The notes under the pieces are model-generated. The model saw only the letters and a program-made list of their open reading frames with translations, made no database searches and was not told the DNA's origin. A stretch of 64,000 nt of DNA from Brassica napus (Eukaryota; Streptophyta; Magnoliopsida; Brassicales; Brassicaceae): NCBI RefSeq assembly GCF_020379485.1, contig NW_026014817.1, positions 1-64,000 of the forward strand, written 5' to 3'. Made by a program: the position numbers and the translations under genes. Positions 32,730-45,388 of the stretch are shown one piece after another. Within the stretch, counting starts at the first letter, position 1, and every line of letters starts with the position of its first letter.

Positions 32730-34312
32730 GGTACATTAGCTTGGAACATCAGTGACCGAGCCACTTCCATCAAGTGCCTGTTCTTCCTCTCAGCTACACC
32801 ATTCTGTTGTGGTAGGTAGGGACAGCTTGTTTGATGAAGTATTCCATGGTGATCTAGATGACTCTTGAACGCATAGCTTGTGTACTCTCCCCCATTATCT
32901 GATCTCAAAATTTTAATCTTAGCATGGTAATGGTTAGTCACATAAGCTTGAAAGTTCTTAAATGCATCTATCACCCTATCTTTTGATGGAATGAGTGTTA
33001 ACCAGGTGTATTTAGATTTTTCATCAATGAATGTGACAAAATACTTATGATTATCTCTAGAAAAACTAGGTGCAGTCCACACATCAGTATGAATCAAATC
33101 AAAGCAACTTTCATAAACAGTAGATGTTCTTGGAAACACATTCTTACAATGCTTGCCTAAAATGCAAGCCTCACACTTATTATTTTCAAAAACCACACCT
33201 GGTAACATCAAGTTTAAAGCCCTCTCATGGGGATGACCTAATCTAGCATGCCACAATGCATTTTTATTCAAACTAGAAGCAAAAGTAAATGAGCAGTTAT
33301 AATTGGAAACAGGATCAAGCTTCTCAAGCATGTATAAGTCTCCCTTTGTAACTCCTTTTCCAATCAATTGGCTGCTCTCAATATCCTGAAACTTCACATC
33401 ATTAGGACTGAATATAACATTGCAATTCAAATCAGTAGTGCATTTCTTAACTGAAAGTAGGTTTGATGTGAATTCCGGAATGTAAAATGCTCTAGTGTTC
33501 TTATCAAATAGCTTTAAGTTTCCTATTCCCTTAATAGGTATCTTATCCCCATTTGCAATCATCACACATCCATTAGTAGGTTCTATATCCTTAATCAGGT
33601 TGGTGTCACTAATCATATGATGAGATGCACCTGAATCTATAATCAATGGTTTGGATGTATTGCTAGCACTATGGCAGATGCTAATTTGTGATCTATATGC
33701 ATTCATCCTAGCATTTCTATCAATGCAATGCTCAATTCCAGTCTTACTATCAATCCTAGCAATCTCAGCCACATTAGGAGTCATTTCTATAGTTCTAGCA
33801 ATCATAGAAGCACCAAATGAATACCCATGAATGTTACCATTATCCTTGAGCATTTTGATGAGTGCATCCATCTCGGATCTCCTGATGAAGTCTTGATCAT
33901 TGCCTCGGGGGTTGATAGCTCCAGTATAGGTCACCAAAGCCTTTCCATCTCCTTCACGGTTCTCCACTTCAGTTCCTCGGTTAGATGGCCCTGCTCCGCT
34001 TGATCCTTCAGTCATGTGAGCTTTTGCCTCTCTCTCCTTCATGAACTTAGCCGGCTTCAAGTGGGGATGGAGTATCCAGCACTGACTCTTCTTGTGTCCA
34101 TACTTCTTGCAATGATCACAATTCCCATTGAACTTCCTATCCTCATACTTGATGTAACCAGCTTTGTTGGCTTGTGGAGGCTCTTCCCGGTCAGGTTGCA
34201 CAGCATTTGCAAGAGATAAGTCTCCCTTGCCTACAAACAAACCCATTGAGCCCTGCTCCTTCTGTATCTTAGCACACACCTCTTCAAGGTCAGGCAGCTT
34301 CTCAGACCATAG
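32730..34312 (-). CDS. E3 gag C-terminus, protease and integrase (part)
   Basis: Open piece between G2 and E5. Order: end of gag with CDHCKKYGHKKSQC, linker, protease DSGASHHM, integrase finger HARLGHPH...CEACILGKHC, core TDVWTAP, RSDNGGEYT, and NGVAERKNRHLMEV up to the G2 site. It joins 25810 on one side across G2 and 45920 on the other across E5. It has no stop of its own. Confidence 0.9.
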
Positions 34313-34838
34313 TGAGAGTTTTAGAGAATTAATGTGAGAGTTTAAGGAGGATTTGTGAAGAGATTAGAGAAGAACTAGGTTAATCCGTGAGGGAAAGAGT
34401 GAGATTGACAAAGAGAATAATAGAGAACTCTTTTCCCTTGAATTCATTTGCTTATGGGAACAACCCATTTATAGAACTCTTACAGCAAGATGTCGACATT
34501 AAGGAAACAATAAACAAAGAGGTTAAGACAAAGGAGAGATGGGCAGAGTGGTCCTGGATAGTGACAGGTCCTAACGGGTGGGAAGACTTTGAATCCTTAA
34601 CCAGACCCGTGACCTGCACTCCCAATGGTTCCCCACTTTCCTTAGGCGATTCCAAACATTCTTCTTGCCTTCTTCTCTTCTACATTAGTCACTCTTATGC
34701 CTTGCACTCCAAGTTAGGGTTGTCTTGTACGGACAGACTTGTCTTGCAAGGTAAGTTGAGTGATTGCTTGATCCGGATGTAATTGTTCCCCTCTTGCTTC
34801 TTACTTCATTCTCCTCTCTTTATTGCTTCATGTCAACA
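34313..34838 (-). repeat. E5 3' LTR (526 bp)
   Basis: Termini TGTTGACATG ... AACTCTCA on the minus strand. Three substitutions separate it from the 5' copy (near 34393, 34452 and 34687). One TTGTACGGA box lies at 34725-34733. Confidence 0.92.
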
Positions 34839-34957
34839 CTCCCCCTCAAGCTTGACGGTGGTGATTGTCAAGCTTGAAAACCATGAAGCATTCCCTCATT
34901 AAAACCTTTACTTGGAAAAACCACTTGGGATAAAAACCAAGCAAAGGAAAAAGAGTA
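34839..34957 (-). other. E5 3' UTR: shared stem-loop, hairpin, polypurine tract
   Basis: The polypurine tract is 34839-34853. The hairpin CAAGCTTGAC/GTCAAGCTTG has a 10-nt loop. The stem-loop is 34892-34957 and is like that of E2. The E5 sequence stops at 34983, where E6 begins. Confidence 0.8.
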
Positions 34958-34983
34958 GAATACTCCATGGTGAGGGGATCATT

Positions 34984-35938
34984 TGAGATTTTTATAAGGA
35001 TTCACTCTAGGTGTGTATGAGAAAGTGTTTAGGAGAGTTTATATGAACAGATTTGAGACTTAGGAGTATGGGGAGAGATTTAGAGTATGAAAGAGACTAG
35101 GTAACGAGATTAAAGAGACTGAGAGACTTAGAGAATAGATTAGAGACTTAGTATCAAGAACAGACTTTCAGAGAACATGAAGGAGAAGGGTTTCCCCCCT
35201 TACTCACTTAAGTGTTTACAATCACATATACAAGGCTTTTATATGCCTTTACATTTCACTCATAAACCCTACATCCTAAGGCTGTAAATGATGAATAAAA
35301 TGAATGGACAGGATGAGAGTAGACAGGTCCTGGTCTTCTTAGTGCAAGCTGGACAGGATAGGCGCGCCTTGACTGAATGGAGGGAGGAGATAGCTTCATT
35401 TGAATTACACGGCTAGGATGGATCCGTGAGTGACTAAGGCTGTAAAGGTAAAGCTCCTTTCCCTTTCCAGCCTGTCTCTTGACTCATCTGATCCTAAGGA
35501 ATATTCCTCTCCTCCCTTAGCTTCCAACGGTCACATTTCTTCAAGCAAGCCACGCCCTAACTTTGCACTTCTCTTCTTTTGAGTTTCCCGGATGTGTGGT
35601 CGAGAGGTGTGGTCGTACGGTCGATGGTACGGATCTCCTGTCCGTACCACTCGCCCTATTTATGCCCAATACTCTTCCTCCTTCTTCTGATGATCCACAC
35701 ACCTTCTCTTAGTTGCCCATGTCCGTACGAGGCCGTACACACGCCCTATCTTTGCACCTTGGACCATCTTCTCTCAAACTCTTCCAAACCCTTCTTCTGA
35801 TCAGTCTAAGTCCCTCCTAGACTTATCTTCACAAGATAACTACTTCAGAACACTTCTGAAGCTTGATTGAACTCTTCTGGACATCTTCTAGAGCTTGCCC
35901 TATTATTGTACAAGCTCTATCTTCTCTTCAGTTCAACA
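34984..35938 (-). repeat. E6 3' LTR (955 bp)
   Basis: On the minus strand it begins TGTTGAACTGAAGAG and ends AAAAATCTCA. U3 has clusters of CCGTAC/GTACGG at about 35612-35641 and 35721-35740. It starts like the E8 LTR. Confidence 0.93.
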
Positions 35939-38900
35939 CTCCCCCTCAAGCTTGACTTTAGGAGATCCTAAGCCAAGCTTGGAACTCTGAAGAGTCTCCC
36001 TCATTAAAAAACCTTACAAGGAAAACCCATTGGGACAAAACCTTGCAAGGGAAAAAGAGTAGAGCTCTTCAAAGCCTAGGGATTGGCCAGTGAGCTCTTG
36101 TGCCTTAGAACCAATGTGGTTGGACACAAGAAGCTCTGGATCACGGCCTAATAGGTGCAGCAACTCTTCACAGCTTTGCGCACACTTCATACTTCAGCTT
36201 CACCTCTTCATGGGACCGGTTTGAAGTCTCCCCATCTCAACTGACTTCACAGCCATCTTAGAGAAGCTAGGACACGACCAGATCATCTTCAAAACACCAG
36301 TGAGGCTGATCAACACTTCACACACTTCCTGCCCTCTTCATCAACCAGGTTTGGAATCTCCCCCTCTCAACAGGCTTCACAGCCTCTTTGGAGAAGCTAA
36401 GAGATGACCTGGAGCTGTTTAGTGAGGCGCCAAGCAAAGGTACCTAATACACATTCCAAAGGTGCATCAGTACTTATCAAGAACTAAGAATTTGAATATC
36501 CTGCATCACAGTTGATGCACATAATTCAATCAATCTTTTTCAGTATAATCACAGTTCAATCAATTCATTTCTAGTAACTTTCTCAAGCTTAAGCACTTAA
36601 TAGAAGAATGAATTGAACTGAAACAGACTAAGGGGCACTTCCCTTTTGTTTTGGTGAGGAGCTTTCTATGAGTATATGCATCCTCCACTTGTACACATTC
36701 CTTTGTACCGGCTCATCTTAGGGACTGATACAACTTGACTCTCCACTTGATCCTCCCTCAAGTAGTCTCTGTAGATATCACATCCATCTCCTAAAGGTTG
36801 CTTATCAGGATCACAAGTACCTGATTCAATATGAACGCAGTGCCTCAGTTCTTTAGGAGAGAAATCCAAGTACATAGGCTTATCTTTTCAGACTAAGCTG
36901 CATTAATTCAATGAATTTTAAGGAGATATGTCTATCATCTTGAGTAACATGATAAGTAGACTTCCCTTTTTATTTTTGGTGAGTTTTCCACTCGGCCAAT
37001 GCATCATCTTCTTGGCACCATCAACTTGTTGGATGACTAAATGGGTCTATCAGCTTCTCCTCAGCCACCTCTCATTGAAGCCGCATTCATGGAGAGCCTT
37101 CCTCCTCACTTGCCAAGACTGCTCTGAACAGCCTCTTGCCTAGACACGCCACTGACTTGGCCCGGTTGATGGTTCTTCTTAGAAGCCTTTGCAAAGACCT
37201 ATCAGGCCATGAACCTTGCTTATTTAACATTCCCCCCTCAAGCTTAGTTTCCGAGACTTTGATTTGGTACTAAGCTTGTGTGGGTGTAAGCACTTTCATG
37301 GCCTTAGACCACGGTCTCAACAGACTGTGGTGATGGTCTCGGTCTTGTGAGCTGCTCTCTTCCTTATACCAGGAACTAGGGTGTTTGAATCACCATAGAG
37401 AGCCTCACAAGTCTCCCTTCTTATTGCATAATGTCCCATGCTACACTTCCTGTAGACTAAGGACTAGACATGTCCTAATGGTATTATGCAATAGCCATTT
37501 CTCATTGCATAATCAATCACACTACACTTCCTGTAGAGTGAGGACTGACATGTCCTAGTGATGATATGCAATGGCAAAAGACCTTTGTCTTTACATTCTT
37601 GGTTGTTGGTGAGTTACTTGTATCACTGCTTGTGTGCCTAAAACCACCACAACACAATGCAAAATTAAATCATCCTATTGGGACCAAAGCAAGATCACAC
37701 ATCTTGTTTGATCACCAATGCCTCAACAAAATATTAATTCTGAAATAGGCAAACAAAAGATCAAGGACAAGCACAATCTAGACAAGGGTAACAATGCATG
37801 ATCAATCCGACAGTTCAATGCATGAATGCAATAACTTAGACAGCACCTAATTGATGCAAGACACTTTCAAGAGATAAACCTATCATGCTTGTATAGAAAG
37901 AGATAAAGATCAGGTTTACTCCCTTGTATAAATGGTGAGCTTGACAGCTCCTTCTCTTATCATGCAAGCTCATCCACACTCCTCTTCAGGCTTGAGACCA
38001 AGTATAGGGAAGGTCTAAGCTTGTTGGTGAGCGCATGATAACTCCATGATAAGTCTTGTGGAAAGCACCTCCATCTCCTTTGGACTTGATGCTTGAACCT
38101 CCACCACATCATCATTCCATTGAGGAGATACCTCAGCCAATTCTCCAAGCACCTCACACGCCTTGTTGAGTGACCTTCTTCTTCCCTCTACTTCGGCAGA
38201 ACCACTCCATGATCAACTTGTAATGACCTTGAGTAATACAGGTCATTGAGCAACAGGATCATCAGGTGGCTCACTTTGCTTCTCAAGCTTGGATATAGTA
38301 TGGGTCCAAGCTTGAAGTGAGCCTCAATGAGCCTTAAGATCAGGAGCGCAACATCTCATGGATTGCGCTTCAACCACTGATCAACCCTTCCCTTTATCTC
38401 CAATGCCTTTTGGTCACCAGTCTCCTCTAGACTTAGGTGATGACCATTCGCCTTGTGTATCCACATACACCCCAGCGACCATTCCCAATGGGTAAAGTCT
38501 TCCTCTTTTACTAAGATTGATGATGAACAAAGAGCACATCATGTGAACCTGAAACATCAATCAAACTCCAGCAAAGATAAGACACAAGCATTGGGATCAA
38601 TCCTTGACCAATATCAAGTTTGATCTCCAATGTAACAGGCTATGCAACAGATTGAAACAAGCATTATCACATTCACATCTTTGCAAGCAATCTCTCTAAG
38701 TACAAGCAAGATCAAATCAGATTCAAGACGAGCTACTTAGGCAATAACTTCTGCCTTAACTACAATTTAGATTTGAATCTAAGGTATCAACCTAAGGCAG
38801 CAACAATATGACAATATGCAATAACCTTAATCAGTTTCTATTTATGAATGCAAGAAGAGATCAGACAATACTAGGATTGAACATAGACAGTATGAGACAT

Positions 38901-39880
38901 GCTTATGTATGCAAAACAGCTTATCAATCATGATGTAATCAGTTGAGATATTCTACTCATTCCTACAACATATTCATGGCGATTTGAGCTATGGAAATAC
39001 GCAAGTCAATGCAACAGACAGAATCATGATAATATCAAGTCCTAATCTATGCAAGCACATTCTCTAAATACTTATGTATGATCAATGATCAAACCCATAG
39101 TATTTAGGCAATAATAGTTAACCACCTTAACCACCATCTTAGACATTAATCTAGATGTTTCAATCTTAAGGTAGCAACCGAATGATAATGCAAAACACCT
39201 TAACAACCCTTTTAGACCTCATGAGTGCAACCAGCGGATGAGACAATATCATCTAGCATCCTAGCAACACATTCAAGACTCACAGCATGGCATATATCAT
39301 CAAGAACACCAAACAAGTCTCATAAAGCATCCTGGGATATACACAGCACATCAATCACCACACCACCTCAACATTTCTATACTCAAGCTTTTAATAAAGA
39401 GGGAAAGAGATCCAGCTTACAGCCAAGGAACTTTTACTAGTTCCTTGAATCTCCATGGTTCATGGCCAGATGTTGAGCTCTTGGTGTCGTATCACACCCC
39501 TTCTTCTTTCATGAACCATCCTCTTGAACCCACCATGGCTGAGACACCTCCTTTCCTCCCTTTCAAGTCGCCAAAACCAGTCCCAAGTAGAAAGCTGTCA
39601 CCTTTCTTCTTGAACCACCACTAAGACTCAAGGATCTAGCTCTTGAAGAGTGTTGTCAAACCGCTTCAAGGCTTTGTTCTTCAGGGTCTCCTTTCTTCAG
39701 GGCGAGCTTGATAAGCCAGGATAGAGCATATACAGCTTCTTAAGCACCTCGGATGTGTTTATCTTCCTCCTGAAGATGAACAAACGTTGGCTGGACCAAA
39801 GAGCTTCTTCTTTGCTTCAAACAGCCATGGAAGTGGGCTTGAGCTTTGCGGAAGTTAGATACCAGGTTCTGATGAACCTG
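35939..39880 (-). other. E6 internal region, non-coding, with repeats and iterated 3'-end modules
   Basis: I see no domain-bearing frame. The shared stem-loop is at 35998-36062, with stem CCTTGCAAGG/CCTTGTAAGG. A second polypurine-like tract with an AAGCTTAGT/ACTAAGCTT hairpin is at about 37231-37285. A hairpin with CTCAAGCTTGG/CCAAGCTTGAAG arms is at about 38280-38330. Two diverged ~60-bp direct repeats are at about 36222-36281 and 36350-36409. An ~80-bp tandem pair is at about 37423-37572. Confidence 0.75.
37423..37572. repeat. Imperfect ~80-bp tandem duplication with inverted ends in E6
   Basis: Two units both contain ATTGCATAAT, then CTACACTTCCTGTAGA, GGACT, GACATGTCCTA and a closing ATGCAAT. 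In the first unit, ATTGCATAAT and ATTATGCAAT are exact reverse complements, so each unit could fold into a hairpin. No coding role is seen. Confidence 0.65.
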
Positions 39881-39892
39881 GCTCTGATACCA

Positions 39893-40847
39893 TGAGATTT
39901 TTATAAGGATTCACTCTAGGTGTGTATGAGAAAGTGTTTAGGAGAGTTTATATGAACAGATTTGAGACTTAGGAGTATGGGGAGAGATTTAGAGTATGAA
40001 AGAGACTAGGTAACGAGATTAAAGAGACTGAGAGACTTAGAGAATAGATTAGAGACTTAGTATCAAGAACAGACTTTCAGAGAACATGAAGGAGAAGGGT
40101 TTCCCCCCTTACTCACTTAAGTGTTTACAATCACATATACAAGGCTTTTATATGCCTTTACATTTCACTCATAAACCCTACATCCTAAGGCTGTAAATGA
40201 TGAATAAAATGAATGGACAGGATGAGAGTAGACAGGTCCTGGTCTTCTTAGTGCAAGCTGGACAGGATAGGCGCGCCTTGACTGAATGGAGGGAGGAGAT
40301 AGCTTCATTTGAATTACACGGCTAGGATGGATCCGTGAGTGACTAAGGCTGTAAAGGTAAAGCTCCTTTCCCTTTCCAGCCTGTCTCTTGACTCATCTGA
40401 TCCTAAGGAATATTCCTCTCCTCCCTTAGCTTCCAACGGTCACATTTCTTCAAGCAAGCCACGCCCTAACTTTGCACTTCTCTTCTTTTGAGTTTCCCGG
40501 ATGTGTGGTCGAGAGGTGTGGTCGTACGGTCGATGGTACGGATCTCCTGTCCGTACCACTCGCCCTATTTATGCCCAATACTCTTCCTCCTTCTTCTGAT
40601 GATCCACACACCTTCTCTTAGTTGCCCATGTCCGTACGAGGCCGTACACACGCCCTATCTTTGCACCTTGGACCATCTTCTCTCAAACTCTTCCAAACCC
40701 TTCTTCTGATCAGTCTAAGTCCCTCCTAGACTTATCTTCACAAGATAACTACTTCAGAACACTTCTGAAGCTTGATTGAACTCTTCTGGACATCTTCTAG
40801 AGCTTGCCCTATTATTGTACAAGCTCTATCTTCTCTTCAGTTCAACA
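39893..40847 (-). repeat. E6 5' LTR (955 bp)
   Basis: Identical by eye to 34984-35938. TATA-like GGCATATAAAAG (minus) is at 40145-40156. CCGTAC boxes are at about 40521-40556 and 40630-40649. Confidence 0.93.
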
Positions 40848-41141
40848 TCATTGACATGGGAGGTTTATGAGTCCAAGTCTTGGAAGAATGGACTCACAAA
40901 CTTTGCTACTGGCCGCCTTGGTGAAGATGTCAGCCAGCTGATCCTCACTTCTTGTATAACATGGGAGAATCACTTGCTGCTCTACTGCTTGTCTTACCTT
41001 GTGGCAGTCCACTTCTATGTGTTTTGTCCTCTCATGGAAGACTGAGTTGGATGCAATGTGTATTGCGGCTTGGTTGTCACAATGCATGGTCATGGGAGTG
41101 GTGATCTCAATTCCCAAGTCGCCTAGAAGCCCTTTTATCTA
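40848..41141 (-). pseudogene. E5 RNase H tail beyond a nonsense codon
   Basis: It encodes the final ~97 residues of pol (HCDNQAAIHIASNSVFHER ... CYTRSEDQLADIFTKAA). It is cut from the main frame by TAG at 41139-41141, where E2 has Trp. The TGA stop lies in the first bases (40848-40850), which are also part of the E6 target duplication. Confidence 0.9.
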
Positions 41142-44100
41142 AATAAGCTCACTGGTTAGCTTCCTCATTGATCTGTACTCTGCTTCTGCACTAGAGCAAG
41201 ACACTACCTTCTGTTTCTTGCTCTTCCAAGTGACCAGATTTCCTCCAATGAATGTACAATAGCCGGTGGTTGATCTTCTGTCTATTCTGTCCCCAGCCCA
41301 ATCTGCATCACAGTATCCTATCACCTCAGTGTTCTTGTTGCAAGCCATCCATACACCCTGACCTGGCGCCTCTCTCAAGTATCTTAGTATCCTCTCCACC
41401 ATGTTCCAGTGATGAACCTTGGGAGTTTGCATGTGCTGGCTTACTTGATTAACTGCAAAGCACACATTTGGCCGAGTGATGGTTAGATAGATCAGCTTCC
41501 CAACCATCCTTCTATACTGCTTGACATCTTCAAATGGAGTATCTTCATACTCCCCCTCTCGCAATACCTTGTAACCTTCTTCAAGTGGTGTCTTGGCTTG
41601 TCTTCCTCCAAGATCTCCTGCCTCCTTTAAGATGTCCAGGGTATACTTTCTTTGGGACATGAACAATCCTTCCTTTGATCTGCACATCTCAATGCCAAGG
41701 AAGTACTTCAGTTCCCCTAGGTCTTTGATATCAAATGCGGCTTTAAGAAAGGTCTTGGTTGAACTGATCCCCTCCTTGTCACAACCAGTGATGATAATAT
41801 CATCCACATAGACTAGAATCACAACAATCCCTTGCTTGCTGGTGAGAGTGAAGAGTGTGTGATCCGCTTGAGATTTCACAAAGCCTTTCCCATTCAGTGT
41901 AGTGCTCAGCTTGTGATACCAAGCTCTTGGTGATTGCTTCAAACCATAGATGGCCTTTCTGAGTCTGAGTACATTCCCTGGTTTCACCATCTCTTCCATT
42001 CCCGGAGGAGGTCTCATATATACCTCATCTTCTAGTTCACCTTGCAAGAAAGCATTCTTCACATCCATTTGCCAAAGGTCCCACTCTTGATTTACTGCCA
42101 ATGAGAGAATGATCCGGATTGTGTGAAGTTTGCCCACTGGTGCAAAGGTGTCTAGATAGTCTTCTCCATACACTTGGGTGTATCCTCTTGCTACCAATCT
42201 GGTCTTCTTTCTTTCTGGCTTTCCATTTGCAAGGTACTTGATGGTGTGTATGAGTCTGCTGGTCACGGCTTTCTTCCCTTTTGGAAGCTCTATCTCATAC
42301 CAGGTGTTGTTCCTCTCCATGGCTCCCATTTCATCATTCACTGATTCCCTCCATTCGTCATCTTCCATAGCTTCTGCATATGTTCTTGGTATCCATTCCT
42401 GATCCAATGAACCCACAAAGGCTTGATGTTCTTCTGGATAGTGAGCTAGGGAGCACACTCCACTGGGTGGGTGAGCTACTGCCTCTGCATTGAAGTAGAC
42501 TCTGGTGTTGTTCCAGTTTGTAGCCGGATTCTTGATCCTGGTACTTCTCCTAAGCACTGGCTGAGCTTCTTCATTCTGAGTTCCTTCTCCACCTTCCAAG
42601 TTCTGATTCTGATCCTCCACTTCCTCCTCTTGGTCATGGTGCTCTTCTTGATCATGAACTGGTGGTTCACTCTGATTTCCCCCCTCAGGATCAAGGGGAG
42701 CAGCTTCTTGTATCTCAACTTCATTTGTAGTTGTCTCGGTTTGCTCTTCAGACCGGCTTGATCCTCCCACATTATCTGATCCTGCTTGTCCTGGCTCTTC
42801 CATAGGTAAGCTGACCCCAAGTCTCCTCATGACTTGTCTGAGATTGGCTGCTCTATCTGATGCGGATTGAGACAGGTTCTCCAGCTCATTCCAGTCCTTG
42901 TTGTTGTAGTACCCTCTGGTTTCTACAAACTTCACATCCCTAGAAACTAGGACTCGCCTAGTCTCTGGTTCATAGCACTTATAGCCCTTCTGGTTTGGTG
43001 AATACCCAATGAACATGGCTCTTGTGCTCTTAGCCTCCAGCTTGTTCCTTAGTTCCCCTGGTTTTAAAACAAAGCAAAGACACCCAAACACACGCATATG
43101 ATCAATGGATGGTTTAGCTTTATTCAATACCTCAAATGGAGATCGGTCTTGGAGAACTCTGGTAGGAATTCGGTTGATCAAGTAGCATGCAGTTAGGACC
43201 GCATCTCCCCAGAAGCTCTTTGGGACACTTGTATGGAACATCATGCTCCTAGTGACCTCCATGAGGTGTCTGTTCTTCCTCTCGGCCACACCATTCTGTT
43301 GTGGAGTGTATGGACAGCTGGTTTGATGGATTACACCTTGTTTGGCTAGGTGGGCTTTGAATGCATTGCTGGTGTACTCTCCTCCATTATCTGATCTCAA
43401 AATCTTAACTTTGGCATTGTAATGGTTAGAGACATATGTTTCAAAGTTTATGAATGCATCTAAGACCCTATCCTTTGATTGTAAGAGAGTGATCCATGTA
43501 TACTTGGATTTCTCATCAATAAAGGTCACAAAATATTTGTGATGTTCTCTAGAGAGACATGGAGCAGTCCATACATCCGAGTGGATTAAATCAAAACAGT
43601 GTTCATAGATTGTACTAGACTTGGGAAAAACAGTTTTGCAATGTTTTCCTAAGATACAAGCTTCACAATCTTGTTGAAATGAAATACTAGGCAACATGAT
43701 GTTCAAGGCACGAGAGTGGGGAAGTCCTAATCTAGCATGCCACATTACATCTTTAGGGAAATTAAAATTTGAATTGAAAGCAACAGATAGATCGGATGCA
43801 AGCTTAGTGTCTTCTAGCAAGTACAGGTTTCCCTTGCTCACACCTTTGCCAAGCAACCTACATGAGTCAATATCCTGAAAGTAGACATCATCAGGCGTAA
43901 ATATAACATTGCAATTCAAGTCATTGGTCACCCTTTTCACAGATAACAAATTAGAGGTGAAACTAGGCATGTAGAAGGCTTTGGAATCTTTCTCAAATAA
44001 TTTAAGTTCACCTATGCCTTTAATTGGAACCTTGTTACCATCAGCTATCATAACATTTCCTACTGCAGGAGTAATATTCTTAATCAAGTTTAGATCACTA

Positions 44101-44870
44101 ATCATGTGATGAGAGGCTCCTGAGTCTATGACTAAGGGTTTAACTCTATCAAATTCATGAGAGACTTGAAAAGCAGTGAATAAACTCCTAGGAACTTGAT
44201 AGGATGCACTAAGAGAGGTACCAAGAGTTTTACCAGACTCCTTGAGAGCTTTGATGAGTTCCTCAATGTCGGATTTCTTGATGGACTCATCCTGGTTTCC
44301 CTTGCTCTCATGAGTGCGGTAGGCTGTGGAAGCTTCTCCTACATCACCTGAATAGTTTGCTCGGCCATCAGTCTTGAACTTAGCCGGTTTGAGGTGTGGG
44401 TGAAGTATCCAGCACTTGTCCTTGCCGTGACCCTTCTTCTTGCAATGATCACACACCCACACCTTCTTCTCCTCCGGCTTGTAGTACCCTTTGTTGGCTA
44501 CTCCGGCAGGTTTGCTCTCGGCTCCTTCAGCTTGATTGGCCATCACTAGCTCTCCCTTTCTCTTAAAGAGACCCACTGAGCCGTGCTCCTTCTGAATCTC
44601 AGCACACACTTCATCTAGAGATGGGAGCTCCTTGTACCTCAGTATGTGCCTAATAAGGTCATCATACCCTGGGTTGAGAGTGAGTAGCAAGGCAAAGACC
44701 TTATCTTGCTCCCTTCTTTCATGTAGAACATCCGGATCAACTGTTGCAGGTCTGAGCATTTCTAGCTCAGCCCATAGAGACCGGAACTTCCCAAAATGAG
44801 CATCAAAGTCTGTGTCCTCTTGACTTAGAGAGTTGATTGCTCCTTTTACTTCATACACCTTGCTGATGTT
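41142..44870 (-). CDS. E5 gag-pol, main part (truncated in RNase H)
   Basis: Same domain order as E2: gag with CDHCKKKGHGKDKC, protease DSGASHHM, integrase finger and DDE core, acidic linker, RT with YVDDIIITG, and RNase H to AEAEYRSMRKLTSELI. The frame enters from the gag start through a one-base deletion at about 44870. The Met at 44906 belongs to the shifted frame and is not the real start. It ends at the nonsense codon 41139-41141, so the last RNase H motif is lost. One Ala-to-Gly change is visible at FAPVGKLHT. Confidence 0.92.
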
Positions 44871-45208
44871 GATTTGTTGGCATACACCTTCTTGAGAGTA
44901 TCCCACAGCTCCTTGGAAGTTTCACAAAATGCATAAGCCTCTTGGAGAGAAGGGGCGAGGCTATTCTGGATGATAGACAACACCATGAGGTCTTCCTGAC
45001 CTTTCTTCTTATCCCCAGCATCCGCAACCACCACTTCTTTGCCATCCTCTCCTAGGACAGTCTTCTTGGTGGGGCGGCCTTCTTCAACAATCTCCCAAAG
45101 ACCTCTGCCTCCGAGAGCTGTTTTGGCAAGTCTTGCCCATGTCAGGTAGTTAGGACCCTTGAGAGTAACTGGTATCATCACCATCTTTGGGTTCACAGAG
45201 GTATCCAT
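44871..45208 (-). pseudogene. E5 gag N-terminus, frameshifted
   Basis: Starts at ATG 45206-45208 (MDTSVNPKMVMIPVTLKGPN). It encodes the first ~113 residues of gag before the one-base deletion; the shifted frame stops soon after at 44846. E2 has the intact sequence at the same place. Confidence 0.88.
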
Positions 45209-45388
45209 CAAGAGAGAAAGAAGAATAAAAGTTTTGGATAAACTTTGCTATTTTTGGCAAATTCTGGAAATGTGTTTGAAGAACACCTCAAGAACAGGAT
45301 GAACTTTGCCAAAAATAGAAATGAAACACAGAGAATTTGCGGAAGAAAAAGAGATTTAGGTCTCAAGAGCAAAGCTGCTCTGATACCA

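Larger units (their letters stand above)
34984..40847 (-). mobile_element. E6: large non-coding LTR retrotransposon (LARD-like) inserted in E5
   Basis: Two 955-bp LTRs (34984-35938, 39893-40847) are identical by eye, flanked by tcatt (34979-34983, 40848-40852). The primer site (minus) is 39881-39892 and the polypurine tract 35939-35953. The 3954-bp interior holds no gag or pol similarity, only short scattered frames. It must therefore have been moved by proteins from another element. LTR and leader resemble E8. Confidence 0.92.
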
